Positions 47,792 to 58,030 of a stretch of 64,000 bases of DNA are shown here, in pieces. Every line of letters begins with the position of its first letter. Within the stretch, counting starts at the first letter, position 1. Location of the stretch: the NCBI GenBank assembly GCA_963756605.1, contig CAVWOT010000030.1:434001-498000 (forward strand). The letters are read 5' to 3'. Both the position numbers and the translations under genes were made by a program. Below the pieces are notes generated by a model. The model was not told the DNA's origin. It saw nothing but the letters and a program-made list of their open reading frames with translations, and did not search any database. The stretch comes from Bog-159 sp963756605. GTDB taxonomy: Bacteria > Acidobacteriota > Terriglobia > Bryobacterales > Bryobacteraceae.

Positions 47792-49675
47792 ATGAAGAAT
47801 GCCGTCCTTTATCTCAACGCTCTCCTTCTCCTCCGCCCCGCTGCCACGCCGGCCGCCACGCCGGCGCTGATTCCGCAGCCGGTATCGGTCGAGATGCGCG
47901 CCGGCGTATTCCGCCTGCATCCCGGCATCGCCATCGTAGCTCCCGCCGGTGCGCCCGAAGCACGGCAGACCGCCCAATACCTCGCTGACGCGCTCGCTCC
48001 GCCCACCGGCTGGCAATGGAAGATCTCCGAATCGGCACGCCCCGCCGCCCGCCGCGATGAAATAGTTCTGGCAATCGCCACAAACTCTGCCCCGACCCAT
48101 GCCGACGGTTACGACCTGACTGTCACGCCGCGCGGCGTGTTGATTGAATCGGCGACACCCGCGGGTTTATTTTACGGCGTGCAAACTCTGCTGCAGCTCC
48201 TGCCGCCGGAAATCGAGGGCCGCACCCGCCGCGATGCTGCCTGGATCGCCCCTGCGGTCCACATCGTCGATTACCCGCGCTACGCCTGGCGCGGTCTGAT
48301 GCTGGACGTATGCCGGCATTTCTTCACCAAGGAGTTCGTCGAGGGGTATATCGATCGCATGGCCCGCTACAAGATGAATGTCTTCCATTGGCACCTTACC
48401 GACGACAACGGCTGGCGCATCGAGATCAAGAGCCTGCCGCAGCTGACCAAGGTCGGCGCATGGCGCGTCCCGCGGCTGGCCAAATGGGGAACCAGCGAAC
48501 CGCCGCGCGCAGATGAAGCTGCCACTGACGGAGGTTTCTACACGCAGGACGATATCCGCGAGGTGGTGGCCTACGCCAAGCGGCGGTTCGTCACCGTGCT
48601 CCCCGAAATTGAGATGCCCGGCCATTCCCTGGCGGCGCTGGCTGCGTATCCGGAGCTCTCCTGCACCGGCGGCCCGTTTTATGTGGATCCGGGCACGCAG
48701 TTCTACGCGAAGGTGGATAACGCCTTCTGCCCCGGCAATGACCAGACCTTCGAGTTGATTGGCAAGGTGTTCAGCGAAGTCGCGGCATTATTCCCATCCG
48801 AGTACGTGCACATCGGCGGAGACGAGTGTTTCAAGGGCTTTTGGAAGACTTGCCCGAAGTGCCAGCGTCGCATGGCCGACGAGCATCTGGCGAGCGCGGA
48901 GGAACTGCAGAGTTACCTGGTGCGCCGCGCCGAAAAGATCCTGGAATCGAAGGGCAAGAAGCTGATCGGGTGGGACGAAATCCTAGAAGGCGGCCTCGCG
49001 CCGAATGCGGCGGTAATGTCCTGGCGCGGGATGGAAGGCGGAATCGCCGCGGCGAAGATGCACCACCGGGTGGTCATGACGCCCACGGATTCCGTTTACC
49101 TGGATTATTACCAGGGCGATCCAACGCTCGAACCCTCCACTTTCGCCCGCCTGCTGCTCAGCACGTGCTACCGGTTTAATCCCACGCCAGAGGGAGTCGA
49201 TCCGCAGTACATTCTGGGAGGACAGGGCAACCTGTGGTCCGAATCCGTGCCCAACGCCCGGCATGCCGAATACATGACGTGGCCGCGGTCTTTCGCGCTG
49301 GCCGAGGTTTTCTGGTCGCCCAAAGACGCGCGTAACTGGGACAATTTTGTGGGCCGTGTCGAGTCGCAATTCACGCGGCTGGACAACGCGCAAGTGAACT
49401 ACGCGCGCACTATGTACGATGTGGCCATAACGCCTGAGCGCGATACCGCGGGTAAATTGGCCGTGCGTATGAGTACGGAATTGAGCGGTTGCGATATCTA
49501 TTACACGTTTGATGGGACTAATCCAGACCCGTTCATGCTGAAATACGCCAGCGGGCCGGTGCCGATCCCCGGTGACGCTTGGGTAGTGAAAGCTATCGCC
49601 TACCGCGGCGGCCATCCGTCCGGGCGGGAGTTGACCCTGACAGTGACGGATCTGACGGAGCGGCTTCGGCAGTGA
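47792..49675 (+). CDS. Glycoside hydrolase family 20 beta-N-acetylhexosaminidase
   Basis: 627 residues. Signal peptide, then the GH20b domain (about 25-150), the catalytic TIM barrel (about 155-500) with YAWRGLMLDVCRHFF, WHLTDDNGWRIEIK and the catalytic Asp-Glu pair in HIGGDECFKG (near residue 342), and a C-terminal region with CDIYYTFDGTNPDPFM (chitobiase C-terminal-like). It removes terminal N-acetylglucosamine or galactosamine residues from glycans. Start is ATG 47792, because the alternative at 47780 falls in the promoter -10. Its neighbours, a TonB receptor and a Tat propeller protein, suit glycan uptake. Confidence 0.93.
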   Translation: MKNAVLYLNALLLLRPAATPAATPALIPQPVSVEMRAGVFRLHPGIAIVAPAGAPEARQTAQYLADALAPPTGWQWKISESARPAARRDEIVLAIATNSAPTHADGYDLTVTPRGVLIESATPAGLFYGVQTLLQLLPPEIEGRTRRDAAWIAPAVHIVDYPRYAWRGLMLDVCRHFFTKEFVEGYIDRMARYKMNVFHWHLTDDNGWRIEIKSLPQLTKVGAWRVPRLAKWGTSEPPRADEAATDGGFYTQDDIREVVAYAKRRFVTVLPEIEMPGHSLAALAAYPELSCTGGPFYVDPGTQFYAKVDNAFCPGNDQTFELIGKVFSEVAALFPSEYVHIGGDECFKGFWKTCPKCQRRMADEHLASAEELQSYLVRRAEKILESKGKKLIGWDEILEGGLAPNAAVMSWRGMEGGIAAAKMHHRVVMTPTDSVYLDYYQGDPTLEPSTFARLLLSTCYRFNPTPEGVDPQYILGGQGNLWSESVPNARHAEYMTWPRSFALAEVFWSPKDARNWDNFVGRVESQFTRLDNAQVNYARTMYDVAITPERDTAGKLAVRMSTELSGCDIYYTFDGTNPDPFMLKYASGPVPIPGDAWVVKAIAYRGGHPSGRELTLTVTDLTERLRQ

Positions 49676-50264
49676 GTTTCCACCGCGTTTCAAAATCCTA
49701 TCCGGGACACGGCCGCGAAATACCCGGGCCGGAAGAAAACGGTGATTCCGCCCATCCTTCAGTTTCTGTTTGCAGGCTTCGGCTGAGCGCTTTTGCAGCA
49801 ATTCGTCTGGCTTCGCTCCACCGATGCTGCGGTCCGGCTCGCGGCTTCGCGGTACATCCACAGCCGATCCACACTCTCTTTAAGGAGGTAAGCCGCTGCT
49901 ACGTTCAAGCCCTACGGAAGCAACAGCTCACTCGGGAAGACGTGTCGACGTTTCGACAGTAGTCGTCTAAGCTAGTCTAGTGGTGGACAGGCGCGAATAC
50001 GCCTCCACCATGCTATTGGATCTCTTCACCCTCGGCGACGACCTGGCCCCACGGGAGGTGGTTTCGGTGCGCGCCATGTTGAGGAAGGCCGCAGCCCATG
50101 CAAACCGCGCTGGAAAATCGGCTCGACAACCAGTGCCATAAGCTTGAAAGGCGCCACCCGCGTGTTTTCGCGTTACTGTCGCGACCCTCAACAGATACCG
50201 GCGGAAATGGCGACTTGCTTGCTGGCATTCCCACGCCTATCGCGAGAGCGAGAGAGGAGGACTC
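49676..50264. other. Gene-poor stretch upstream of fumC
   Basis: No recognised gene. A short frame at 49983-50141 (about 53 codons) has no Shine-Dalgarno and no family match, so I do not annotate it. An imperfect hairpin (GGTGGACAGGCG ... CGCCTCCACC, about 49982-50008) is present without a T run. A GAGAGAGGAGGA ribosome-binding site ends the stretch. Confidence 0.5.
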
Positions 50265-51701
50265 ATGGGTACAACGTCTGCTGAAGAAGTCAACGAGCAA
50301 GGCGCTCGTAAAGAAACTGACAGCCTCGGCATGGTCGAAGTCCCCGCCGGCAAGCTCTGGGGTGCCGAGACCCAGCGTTCGCTCGAGCATTTCAGCATCG
50401 GCAAGGATCTGATTCCCCGTGAGATGATCACCTCCTACGCCATTTTGAAGAAGGCCGCGGCGATAGCTAACCACGACAGCAGGCGACTGGACGATCAGCG
50501 TTACAAATTGATCGTTCAGACTTGCGACGAAATTCTCGCCGGCCGGCATCACGATATGTTTCCGCTGCACGTGTGGATGACGGGTAGCGGCACCCAATTC
50601 AACATGAACGTGAACGAGGTGATCTCGAACCGCTGTTGCCAGCTCGCCGGCACGCCACTCGGAAGCAAGGCGCCGGTGCACCCGAACGATCACGTGAACA
50701 TGGCCCAGTCCTCGAATGATTCGTTTCCGTCGGCCATGTACATCGCGGCCGCAATGAACGTGAAGCAGCGCTTGATTCCCGCGGTGACAGCCCTGCGCGA
50801 TGCTGTCAATGACAAGGCGGAAGAGTGGAACGACATCGTAAAGATCGGCCGTACTCACATGCAGGATGCGACGCCGCTGACGTTGGGCCAGGAATGGTCG
50901 GGCTACGTGGGTGTGTTGGCAGACGGCCTGGACCGGATCGAGTCGGCGCTTCCGGGAGTGTACCGCTTGGCGCTGGGTGGCACGGCCGTAGGAACTGGCC
51001 TCAACTCAGCCCCAGGTTTCGCCGAAGCAGCGGCGGCCGAGATCGCGAATCTCACGGGCCTGCCGTTTGTAACAGCTTCTAATAAATTCACTGTGCAGGG
51101 CGCCCACGATGCGCTGGTTCAGCTTTCCGGCACCCTGCGAACCCTGGCGGTTTCGTTGTACAAGATTGCCAATGATATTCGCCTGATGTCGTGCGGCCCT
51201 CGCGCTGGTTTCGCGGAGTTGACGATTCCGGCTAATGAGCCGGGCTCCTCTATCATGCCGGGCAAAGTCAACCCGACCCAATGCGAAGCTCTCACCATGA
51301 TTGCTGTGCAGGTGATGGCCGACGACGTAGCGGTGGGCTTTGGCGGTGCAGGCGGATACCTGGAAATGAACGTTTACAAGCCCCTGATCATCTTCAACGT
51401 TACCCACGCAATCGCGATCATAACCGACGGCGTCACTAACTTCCGTAAGTTTCTCGTCGAGGGGACCAAGCCCAATCTGAAGAAGATCAACGAGTATGTC
51501 GAGCGTTCGTTGATGCTGGTGACTGCTCTCTCCCCGGTCATCGGCTATGACAAGGCATCCAAGATCGCTCACTACGCGCTGGACAACGATCTGACGCTCA
51601 AGGCCGCCGCCTTAAAGCTGGGGTTTGTAACCGAGGAGGAATTCGATCGCATCGTCGATCCGGGTAAGATGGTTAAGCCCTATGTTGCAACCACGGCCTG
51701 A
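50265..51701 (+). CDS. fumC: Class II fumarate hydratase
   Basis: 478 residues of the iron-independent fumarase, interconverting fumarate and malate in the citric acid cycle. Motifs: MTGSGTQFNMNVNEVISNR, QSSNDSFPSAMYIA, the catalytic-region GRTHMQDATPLTLGQ and the superfamily signature GSSIMPGKVNPTQCE (about residues 327-341). A GAGAGAGGAGGA ribosome-binding site sits just upstream. The stop codon region overlaps the ThrE-type gene by 20 bases, so the two are co-transcribed. Confidence 0.97.
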   Translation: MGTTSAEEVNEQGARKETDSLGMVEVPAGKLWGAETQRSLEHFSIGKDLIPREMITSYAILKKAAAIANHDSRRLDDQRYKLIVQTCDEILAGRHHDMFPLHVWMTGSGTQFNMNVNEVISNRCCQLAGTPLGSKAPVHPNDHVNMAQSSNDSFPSAMYIAAAMNVKQRLIPAVTALRDAVNDKAEEWNDIVKIGRTHMQDATPLTLGQEWSGYVGVLADGLDRIESALPGVYRLALGGTAVGTGLNSAPGFAEAAAAEIANLTGLPFVTASNKFTVQGAHDALVQLSGTLRTLAVSLYKIANDIRLMSCGPRAGFAELTIPANEPGSSIMPGKVNPTQCEALTMIAVQVMADDVAVGFGGAGGYLEMNVYKPLIIFNVTHAIAIITDGVTNFRKFLVEGTKPNLKKINEYVERSLMLVTALSPVIGYDKASKIAHYALDNDLTLKAAALKLGFVTEEEFDRIVDPGKMVKPYVATTA

Positions 51702-52995
51702 CACCTCCGCGACAGGCATCTCCAGCCACTTCGGAATCGGAGCGGTTCAAGGCCGCAGCGTCCGGGAACGGTCCGACTTGGTGCTCGCGTTCGCGCGAGT
51801 ATTGCAGATCAACGGGCAGTCGACGCATCAAACCCTGGCGGCCGCCGGCCGGCTCAGCAGGAGTCTTTGTCTCAATGCCACCATCATTCCTCATTGGGGA
51901 GACCTGCAGGTTCAGGCTACCGACGGCGACGATCGATGGGTCTCCGTCGCGGCCGCCAATCCCACGGGCGTGAATATGGATCGTGTTGCACAGGCCATGC
52001 AGGCAATCGACAATATCGAGGCCGGCTGCCTTCTACTATCCGATGCCGCGGGGGCGGTCGACGCGATTGCAAAAGCGCCGGCGGCGTCAACCTGGCTGTT
52101 CGCGGTGGCCGCCGCAGCGGGCGCGGCTGCGCTGTCGGTGATCTTCGGGGTCCGGCATCTCGCAGCGGTGGCTCTGATCGTCGCCAGTTCGGCGGGGGGC
52201 GCCGTACTTCGCCGCGCCATCTCGCGGTACAGCACGAACGCGCTCCTCCAACCCCTCGGCGCCGCGTTGCTAGCCGGCATTATCGGCGCGTTGGCTGTGC
52301 GCTATCAACTGAGCTCGTCGCTGCGGCTGGTCGCGGTTTGTCCGTGCATGATTCTGGTGCCGGGGCCGCATGTGCTCAACGGCATGATGGACGTCGGCGC
52401 AGCGCGGGTCAGCCTGGGTGCCGCCCGCCTGGTGTTCGCCGGCGTGGTGACTCTCGCCATCTCAGCAGGGCTGCTGCTCGGGTTGGGCCTCCTGGGCGTC
52501 TCCTTGCCCGTCGGCGAGCCCGGTCGAGCCGTGCCTCTAGGGCTAGACGTCCTTGCCGCCGGAGTAGCGGTGGCCGCCTACAGCATCTACTTCTCGACGC
52601 CGCTACGTATGTTGGGATGGCCGGTCGCAGTCGGCATGCTGGCGCATGCTCTGCGATGGTTGACGCTGTCCGCCGGCGCAGGGGTTGCAACTGGGGCATT
52701 TGCCGCCTGCCTGGTAGTCGGGCTGATTCTGACTCCAATCGCGCGCCGCTCACACATGCCATTTGCGGCCATCGGCTTTGCCTCGATAGTCTCGATGATC
52801 CCCGGCGTTTATCTGTTCAGGATGGTCAGCGGCCTGCTACAACTTGCAGACAATTCGAACACGACTCTAAGTTTGTTAGGCGCCACGATCGCCGACGGCC
52901 TGACCGCCGTCACGATTATTCTAGCGATGAGCTTCGGCGTTATCGTTCCGAAGATCACTATCGATTGGCTCCTCACGACCAGGGCGAAGCCTTAA
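51682..52995 (+). CDS. ThrE-family threonine/serine exporter-like protein
   Basis: 437 residues. The N-terminal cytoplasmic domain (about 25-130; VLAFARVLQINGQSTHQTLA) is the hydrolase-like ThrE domain, followed by about ten hydrophobic helices (about 135-430), including CPCMILVPGPHVLNGMMDVG and MIPGVYLFRMVSGLLQLA, the hallmark 'PG' motifs of the two fused ThrE halves. The family exports threonine and serine in Corynebacterium. Linkage to fumC is unusual and suggests export of an amino or dicarboxylic acid. It overlaps fumC by 20 bases. Confidence 0.88.
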   Translation: MLQPRPDTSATGISSHFGIGAVQGRSVRERSDLVLAFARVLQINGQSTHQTLAAAGRLSRSLCLNATIIPHWGDLQVQATDGDDRWVSVAAANPTGVNMDRVAQAMQAIDNIEAGCLLLSDAAGAVDAIAKAPAASTWLFAVAAAAGAAALSVIFGVRHLAAVALIVASSAGGAVLRRAISRYSTNALLQPLGAALLAGIIGALAVRYQLSSSLRLVAVCPCMILVPGPHVLNGMMDVGAARVSLGAARLVFAGVVTLAISAGLLLGLGLLGVSLPVGEPGRAVPLGLDVLAAGVAVAAYSIYFSTPLRMLGWPVAVGMLAHALRWLTLSAGAGVATGAFAACLVVGLILTPIARRSHMPFAAIGFASIVSMIPGVYLFRMVSGLLQLADNSNTTLSLLGATIADGLTAVTIILAMSFGVIVPKITIDWLLTTRAKP

Positions 52996-53389
52996 CAGCC
53001 AGGCGCACTTCGACCACATTGCGGGTCAGGCTGCGCTACAGAAATTGACTGGAGCGAAGATCTATTCGAGCGAACGCGAAGTCAGCGTGCTCGAAAGCGG
53101 CGGAAAACCGATTCGCGATTCGGGCGGGAGGTAACGTATCCGCCGGTTCACGTGACCACGCGGCCTCCACGGCGAGCGCGTGACGCTCGGTAGAGTAGCG
53201 TTAACGGATCACCTGACCTCCGGTCACAGCATCGGTTGCACGACGTGGACCATGCAGGTGACCGACGCCGACAAGACCTACGATGTGGTTTCTGTGGGCG
53301 GCACCACGATCAATCGGGGTGTACGGCTGGTTGATCATCCAACGTATCCGGGCAGCGCGGAAGACTTCAAGAGGACGTTCCAGACCTGA
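52994..53389 (+). pseudogene. Relic of a subclass B3 metallo-beta-lactamase
   Basis: Begins inside the stop codon of the ThrE gene with NSQAHFDHIAGQAALQKLTG, matching the HxHxDH zinc-site strand of B3 enzymes but with Gln for the first histidine, followed by GAKIYSSEREVSVLESGGK. After two stops and a frame change (YPPVHV) the frame resumes at about 53171 with GERVTLGRVALTDHLTSGHS and GCTTWTMQVTDADKTYDVV, containing the second zinc histidine in the TxGHSxGCTTWTM motif, and VDHPTYPGSAEDFKRTF. The N-terminal half and the C-terminal zinc site are absent. Confidence 0.75.
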
Positions 53390-53400
53390 TCCATCGAATT

Positions 53401-54246
53401 ATGATCGCCAGGTTCAAAGCCGACGTGCATGGTGAGATCGGGTCGTCTCGCTGGCCCGCGACGATCTTGCGCTGCTCCGGCATCTGTCTGGTTTCGGCAA
53501 GCTGGTTGAGCGCGGCGATATTTGGGATGTACATCGTGGCATTTTATCTGGGCGCCCTTCCCGGCCAACACCTGGATCGCTGGAACGATAATCTTCCCGG
53601 TCTTTATTCCAGACACAGTCTGTTTGCGCTGGCAGCCATTAGCGCCCATCTCGCGACGGGCAGCGTTGTCCTGCTCCTCGGGCCGCAGTTGATTGGTATC
53701 GTCCGCCGCCGCTGGCCGTCGTTTCATCGCTGGTGCGGACGCCTCTACGTCCTGACTGCGGGCTTGGCCGGGATCCGGAGTCTGAGCTTCATCGTAAGTA
53801 GAGGAACCATTGGCCGCGCTCCCATGAATGCCGGTTTGGCCTGTATGGTTTGCTGATGATCCTGGCCGCAGCCGAAACGTACCGCCATGCCCGGCGCGGG
53901 CAATTTGAAATCCATCGTGCGTGGGCGATTCGTTTGTTCGCGCTGGCAATCGGGTCCTGGTTGTACCCGAATGGACTATGGTTTCTGGCTGACCGCCGCG
54001 CACAGGTTGGGTCATCGGCCGGATTTTTGCGGCCCTTTCGATGTGGTGATGGCGTTTTTCTTTTATGTGCCGAACCTGGTACTCGCCGAGTTATTCATTC
54101 GTGCGCGCAGAATGCCGTCGCACGCGGCATTTCGCGTCCCGGCGGCGGCCGTGTTGAGCCTGGCAACCATCCCTGTTTTGATTGGCACCTATTACTTCGC
54201 GCGGTATTTTTGGGGCCCCGGCATTCTGAGCGGTTTCAACGGCTGA
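53401..54246 (+). pseudogene. DUF2306-type membrane protein with two opposite frameshifts
   Basis: The protein reads in three blocks. Frame 1 (53401-53840): N-terminus, helices and ISAHLATGSVVLLLGPQLIG with RRRWPSFHRWCGRLYVLTAG, typical of DUF2306. One base (T) appears lost in TGTATGG near 53840, after which the frame GLLMILAAAETYRH with FEIHRAWAIRLFALAIGSWLY runs to about 53969. One base (C) appears gained in TACCCGAATGG, restoring the original frame, MDYGFWLTAAH to LIGTYYFARYFWGPG. The two changes cancel in frame. With them corrected the protein is about 281 residues with roughly seven helices. Function unknown. Confidence 0.65.
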
Positions 54247-54307
54247 ACTTCAGCCGGTATAGTCAGGCGTTTTGAATCGTGCCCGCGCGGCGCGATAATT
54301 TGATGGA

Positions 54308-57203
54308 ATGGCGTCCTTCTCCAGCCGCTCGTACGTTTGGCGGCTGATTGTTCTCGGCGCCCTAGCCTGGCCGGCAAGCGCGCAATACCGTTACGACGTC
54401 TGGACATCGGATAACGGTTTGCCGCAGAACATCATTCGCGGCATTTGCCAAACTTCTGACGGGTATCTCTGGCTGGCCACGCTGGATGGACTGGCCCGTT
54501 TCGATGGCGTGCGATTCACGGTCTTTAACAAGGCCAATTCGCCGGGGATCGCTTCCAACCGCTTTACTTCTATCTACGAAGATAGAGATGGCGATCTGTG
54601 GCTCCTGAACGAATCGGGAGGGGTGACCCGGTATCACCGGGGGGCCTTTTCCAGTTACACAACGCAACAAGGATTACCCGACAGCTCGATACGTGCCATT
54701 ACGGGTGATGGGGCCGGCCATGTATTGGTCGTTTCCGGCCGCGCGATCCTGCGGTGGCAGGAATCGGCAGATCGATTTGCAGAGATTACTACAGAGCCCG
54801 CGGCGAGTAACTACAACACGCTTGTTTGGGGTGGGGAGGGTTATTGGGCGGCCGACAAAACCACGTTGCGCGGCTATCTCAATGGCCGTCTTGTCACATA
54901 CCCGCTGCCCGCCTGGCTGCCCGGAACTTCGTTGGGGATGGTGGCGCGGGATGCGAGTGGAGAGGTCTGGTTACACTGTGGACGGAACACAAGCTACGAT
55001 TAGGAACGGCAAAGTCACACCGTTTCCCGCAACACCATCGAGCCGTGACTCAGCGATCAGTTACCGCGATCGCGCCGGACACCTCTGGACCATCGGCGTA
55101 GGATCCCGGCTGTTGCGTTACTTCGAAGCGATATCAGCCGGCGCCACGCGGAAAATTGAATTTTCCACTCTCTTCGAAGACCGCGAAGGCAACTTGTGGC
55201 TGGGTACCGAGGGACAGGGTCTATACCGCGCGCAGCGGCAGTTCATCACGGTTTATTCGCAGGCAGAAGGATTGGCAGGTCCAGGTGCGTATCCCGTTTA
55301 TCAGGATGCCGGCGGCGCGATGTGGATCGGAGCCTGGGCCGGCGGCCTCAGCCGTTATCGAGACGGACACTTTAAGAACTACACCACCGCCGACGGATTG
55401 GCAAACAATCACGTGACGGCGCTCTATGAAGATAAACAACGCCAGCTTTGGGTTGGCGCGCAAGACGGCCTCCGAATTCTGCGCAACGAGCGCTTCTACC
55501 AGCCTGCGGGTCCCGCCATTCCGCGCGGTGTCATCATTCAGGCCATCCACCAGGATCGGCACGGGAGGCTCTGGATCGGAACATCCTGCGGGCTGCTGCG
55601 GTCGAGCGATGGCCGAACTGAGTTACTGGCTGAGAAAGATGGGCTGACGGGCCACGATGTCCGGGTGATTGTCGACGGCGCCGCGGACGATCTGTGGATC
55701 GGGGGTTACGGCGGTGTCACCCGGCTGCGGAATGGCCAATTCACACGATGGACCGAACACGACGGCCTGCCCAGCAACACTGTCCGGGCTATCTATGTCG
55801 ACAGCCACGGCGTGGTCTGGATCGGCACATACGACGGCGGTATGGGACGCCTCGAAGAGGGCCGCCTCACTTGCTACACGATGCGCGACGGCCTCTTTAA
55901 TAACGGCGTGTTTCAGATTCTGGAAGATGCGCGCGGCAATTTCTGGATGAGTTCCAACCGCGGTATTTACCGCGTGAACAAACAGGAGCTGAACGAATTC
56001 GCGGCCGGGAAACGGAGTTCCATTACGTCGTTAGCTTACAGTCGAAGCGACGGCATGCGTAACGCGGAGTGCAACGGCGGGTATTGGCCGGCGGGTGTGC
56101 GCGCGCGCGACGGAAAACTGTGGTTTCCTACCCAGGACGGCGTGGCGGTAATCGATCCGGAGTCGGTGCCGCGCAATCCGCTGCCGCCACCCGTCATGAT
56201 CGAATCCTTTCTGCTGGATCGCCAGCCGCTCTCTGTGGAAGGCCCCATCCGGATTCCACCAGGTAAGACGAACTTCGAGATTGAATATACGGCGCTCAGT
56301 TTGACAGGTTCGGAAAAGATCCGCTTCCGATATAAGTTAGACAGTCTGGAGTCCGCCTGGATCGATCCAGGCGCGCGGCGCACCGCGTATTATTCTCACG
56401 TGCCGCCGGGTGACTATGTGTTTCGCGTGATTGCCCGCAACAGTGATGGCGTCTGGAACAACGATGGCAAAAGCCTGGCGATTACGGTGCTGGCACCCTA
56501 TTACCGCACCTGGTGGTTTGAGACGATGGCATTTCTGGGCGCCGTCGCCTTGGTCTGGACCGCATGGCGCTACCGCGTGGCGCAGCTCGAGCGCGAACGG
56601 GCAGTCCAACAGGCGTTTTCCAGCCAATTAATCGCCTCCCAGGAAAACGAACGCAAGCGCATTGCGGCGGAACTGCACGATAGCTTAGGCCAGCGCCTGG
56701 TGGTGGTAAAGAATCTGGCGCTGTTCTATCTCCAGGAGGAAGGCGCAACGGCCGCCGCCAACGGCCAGTTGAGCCGCGTTGCAGAGATCTCCGCGGAAGC
56801 ATCGCTGGCCATCAACGAAACGCGCGAAATTGCCTATAACCTGCGCCCGTTTCAACTGGACCGGTTAGGATTGACCAAGGCCATCCGCGCCATGATCCGA
56901 ACGGTCTCTACCTACCGCATCGTACAGGAGTGCCTGAACAATATCGTGAAGCACGCCAAGGCTTCCAGTGTGAGCGTAGGGATTAGGCGGAATGTGGATC
57001 GCGTGGTGCTGACCATCAGGGACGATGGCCGCGGCTTTACGCCCGCAGCCACGACTGCTGAGCCGGGACGCGGCGGCTTCGGTACCATCGGCATGGCGGA
57101 ACGCGCCCGCCTCCTCGGGGGCGCGCTATCCGTGCAATCAGCGCCTGGCCGCGGCACAACTGTGAGATTTGAAACCGATCTGAGGGCATCACACGATGGC
57201 TGA
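54308..57203 (+). pseudogene. Propeller-type sensor histidine kinase, frameshifted and with a core deletion
   Basis: The two-component propeller architecture is clear: signal peptide, repeated propeller blades (SDNGLPQNIIRGICQTSDGY, DGLPSNTVRAIYVDSHGV), a Y_Y_Y domain (about 56260-56480), a membrane helix (WWFETMAFLGAVALVW) and a HisKA_3 domain with the phospho-accepting histidine in AAELHDSLGQRLVVVK. The frame breaks near 54970: GEVW is followed in another frame by YTVDGTQATIRNGK, explained by one extra T. The first piece ends at 55003; the second is open from GTG 54978. Between MIRTVST and YRIVQECLNNIVKH, about 25-30 residues usually present before the HATPase N-box seem deleted in frame. 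HATPase motifs DDGRGF and GFGTIGM are intact. Confidence 0.8.
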
Positions 57204-57846
57204 TGAAATACGCATCTTGATTGCGGACGATCACCCCCTGGTCCGGAAGGGATTGCGGACCAGCATCGAAGCCGCCTCTGAGCTGAAAGTAGTGGCCGAG
57301 GCCGGTGACGGCGAAACCGCGCTGGAGCAAATTCGCAAGCTGCGTCCGCAGGTTGCCGTGCTGGACATCGACATGCCAAAGCTGGACGGATTCGGCGTGG
57401 CGCGCGAGATCGCGCGGCAAGGCCCGGCAGTTAACATCATTTTCCTTACATTGCATACCGACGAAGATCTCTTTCGCGAAGCTATCGAACTGGGCGCCAA
57501 GGGTTACATCCTGAAAGACAGCGCCATCGAAGAGGTGGTGGTGGCCGTGCGGGCCGTCGCGGCCGGCCGGCCATTCTACAGTTCGGCGCTTACCGCCGGT
57601 TTGCTGCAGCCGCCCGTCTTGCACGCGGCCGCGGTTGTGAGCGGCGCCGCGAGTCAGCTCACACCTACCGAACGCCGGATCATGGTGTTGATCGCGGCTG
57701 GAAAATCGAGCAAGGAGATCGGGGCGGAATTGTCCATCCATTACCGCACTGTCGAAAATCATCGCACCAACATCTGTCGCAAGCTGGGACTGGAAGGGGC
57801 CAACGCCCTGGTTCGCTACGCTCTGCAGAACAAGACCGAGTTTTGA
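57196..57846 (+). CDS. LuxR/NarL-family response regulator
   Basis: 216 residues. Receiver domain (about 5-120) with the acidic pair LIADDHPL, phospho-accepting Asp57 in VLDIDMPKLDG, threonine in FLTLHTDED and lysine in GYILKDSA. A LuxR helix-turn-helix follows (about 150-210; LTPTERRIMVLIAAGKSSKEI and RTVENHRTNICRKLGL). It overlaps the kinase gene by eight bases and is the natural partner. It is intact, unlike the kinase, so it might now be driven by another kinase or small phosphodonor. Confidence 0.95.
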   Translation: MADEIRILIADDHPLVRKGLRTSIEAASELKVVAEAGDGETALEQIRKLRPQVAVLDIDMPKLDGFGVAREIARQGPAVNIIFLTLHTDEDLFREAIELGAKGYILKDSAIEEVVVAVRAVAAGRPFYSSALTAGLLQPPVLHAAAVVSGAASQLTPTERRIMVLIAAGKSSKEIGAELSIHYRTVENHRTNICRKLGLEGANALVRYALQNKTEF

Positions 57847-58030
57847 GCCGAACGGGGACCCTCGGCCTGACACCCGTGTGGTACCACATGGCGCCGTGTA
57901 TTGACGCACAGGTGTTTGTGTAATCACCTCTATATTCTTCCTACAGCCTTTCCACTTACTCTGACCTTGTAACCAGCGCCAGCCTGCCAACCAGGACCCG
58001 CTGCAATTAGAAGTGAAAGGAAAAATCAAA

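Noticed and set aside
48983..49861. Minus-strand open frame at the 3' end of the GH20 gene, extending into the intergenic gap
   Set aside because: Mostly antisense to GH20; the extension contains no recognisable domain.
49983..50141. Small plus-strand frame ahead of fumC
   Set aside because: About 53 codons without a Shine-Dalgarno or family match; not enough support to annotate.
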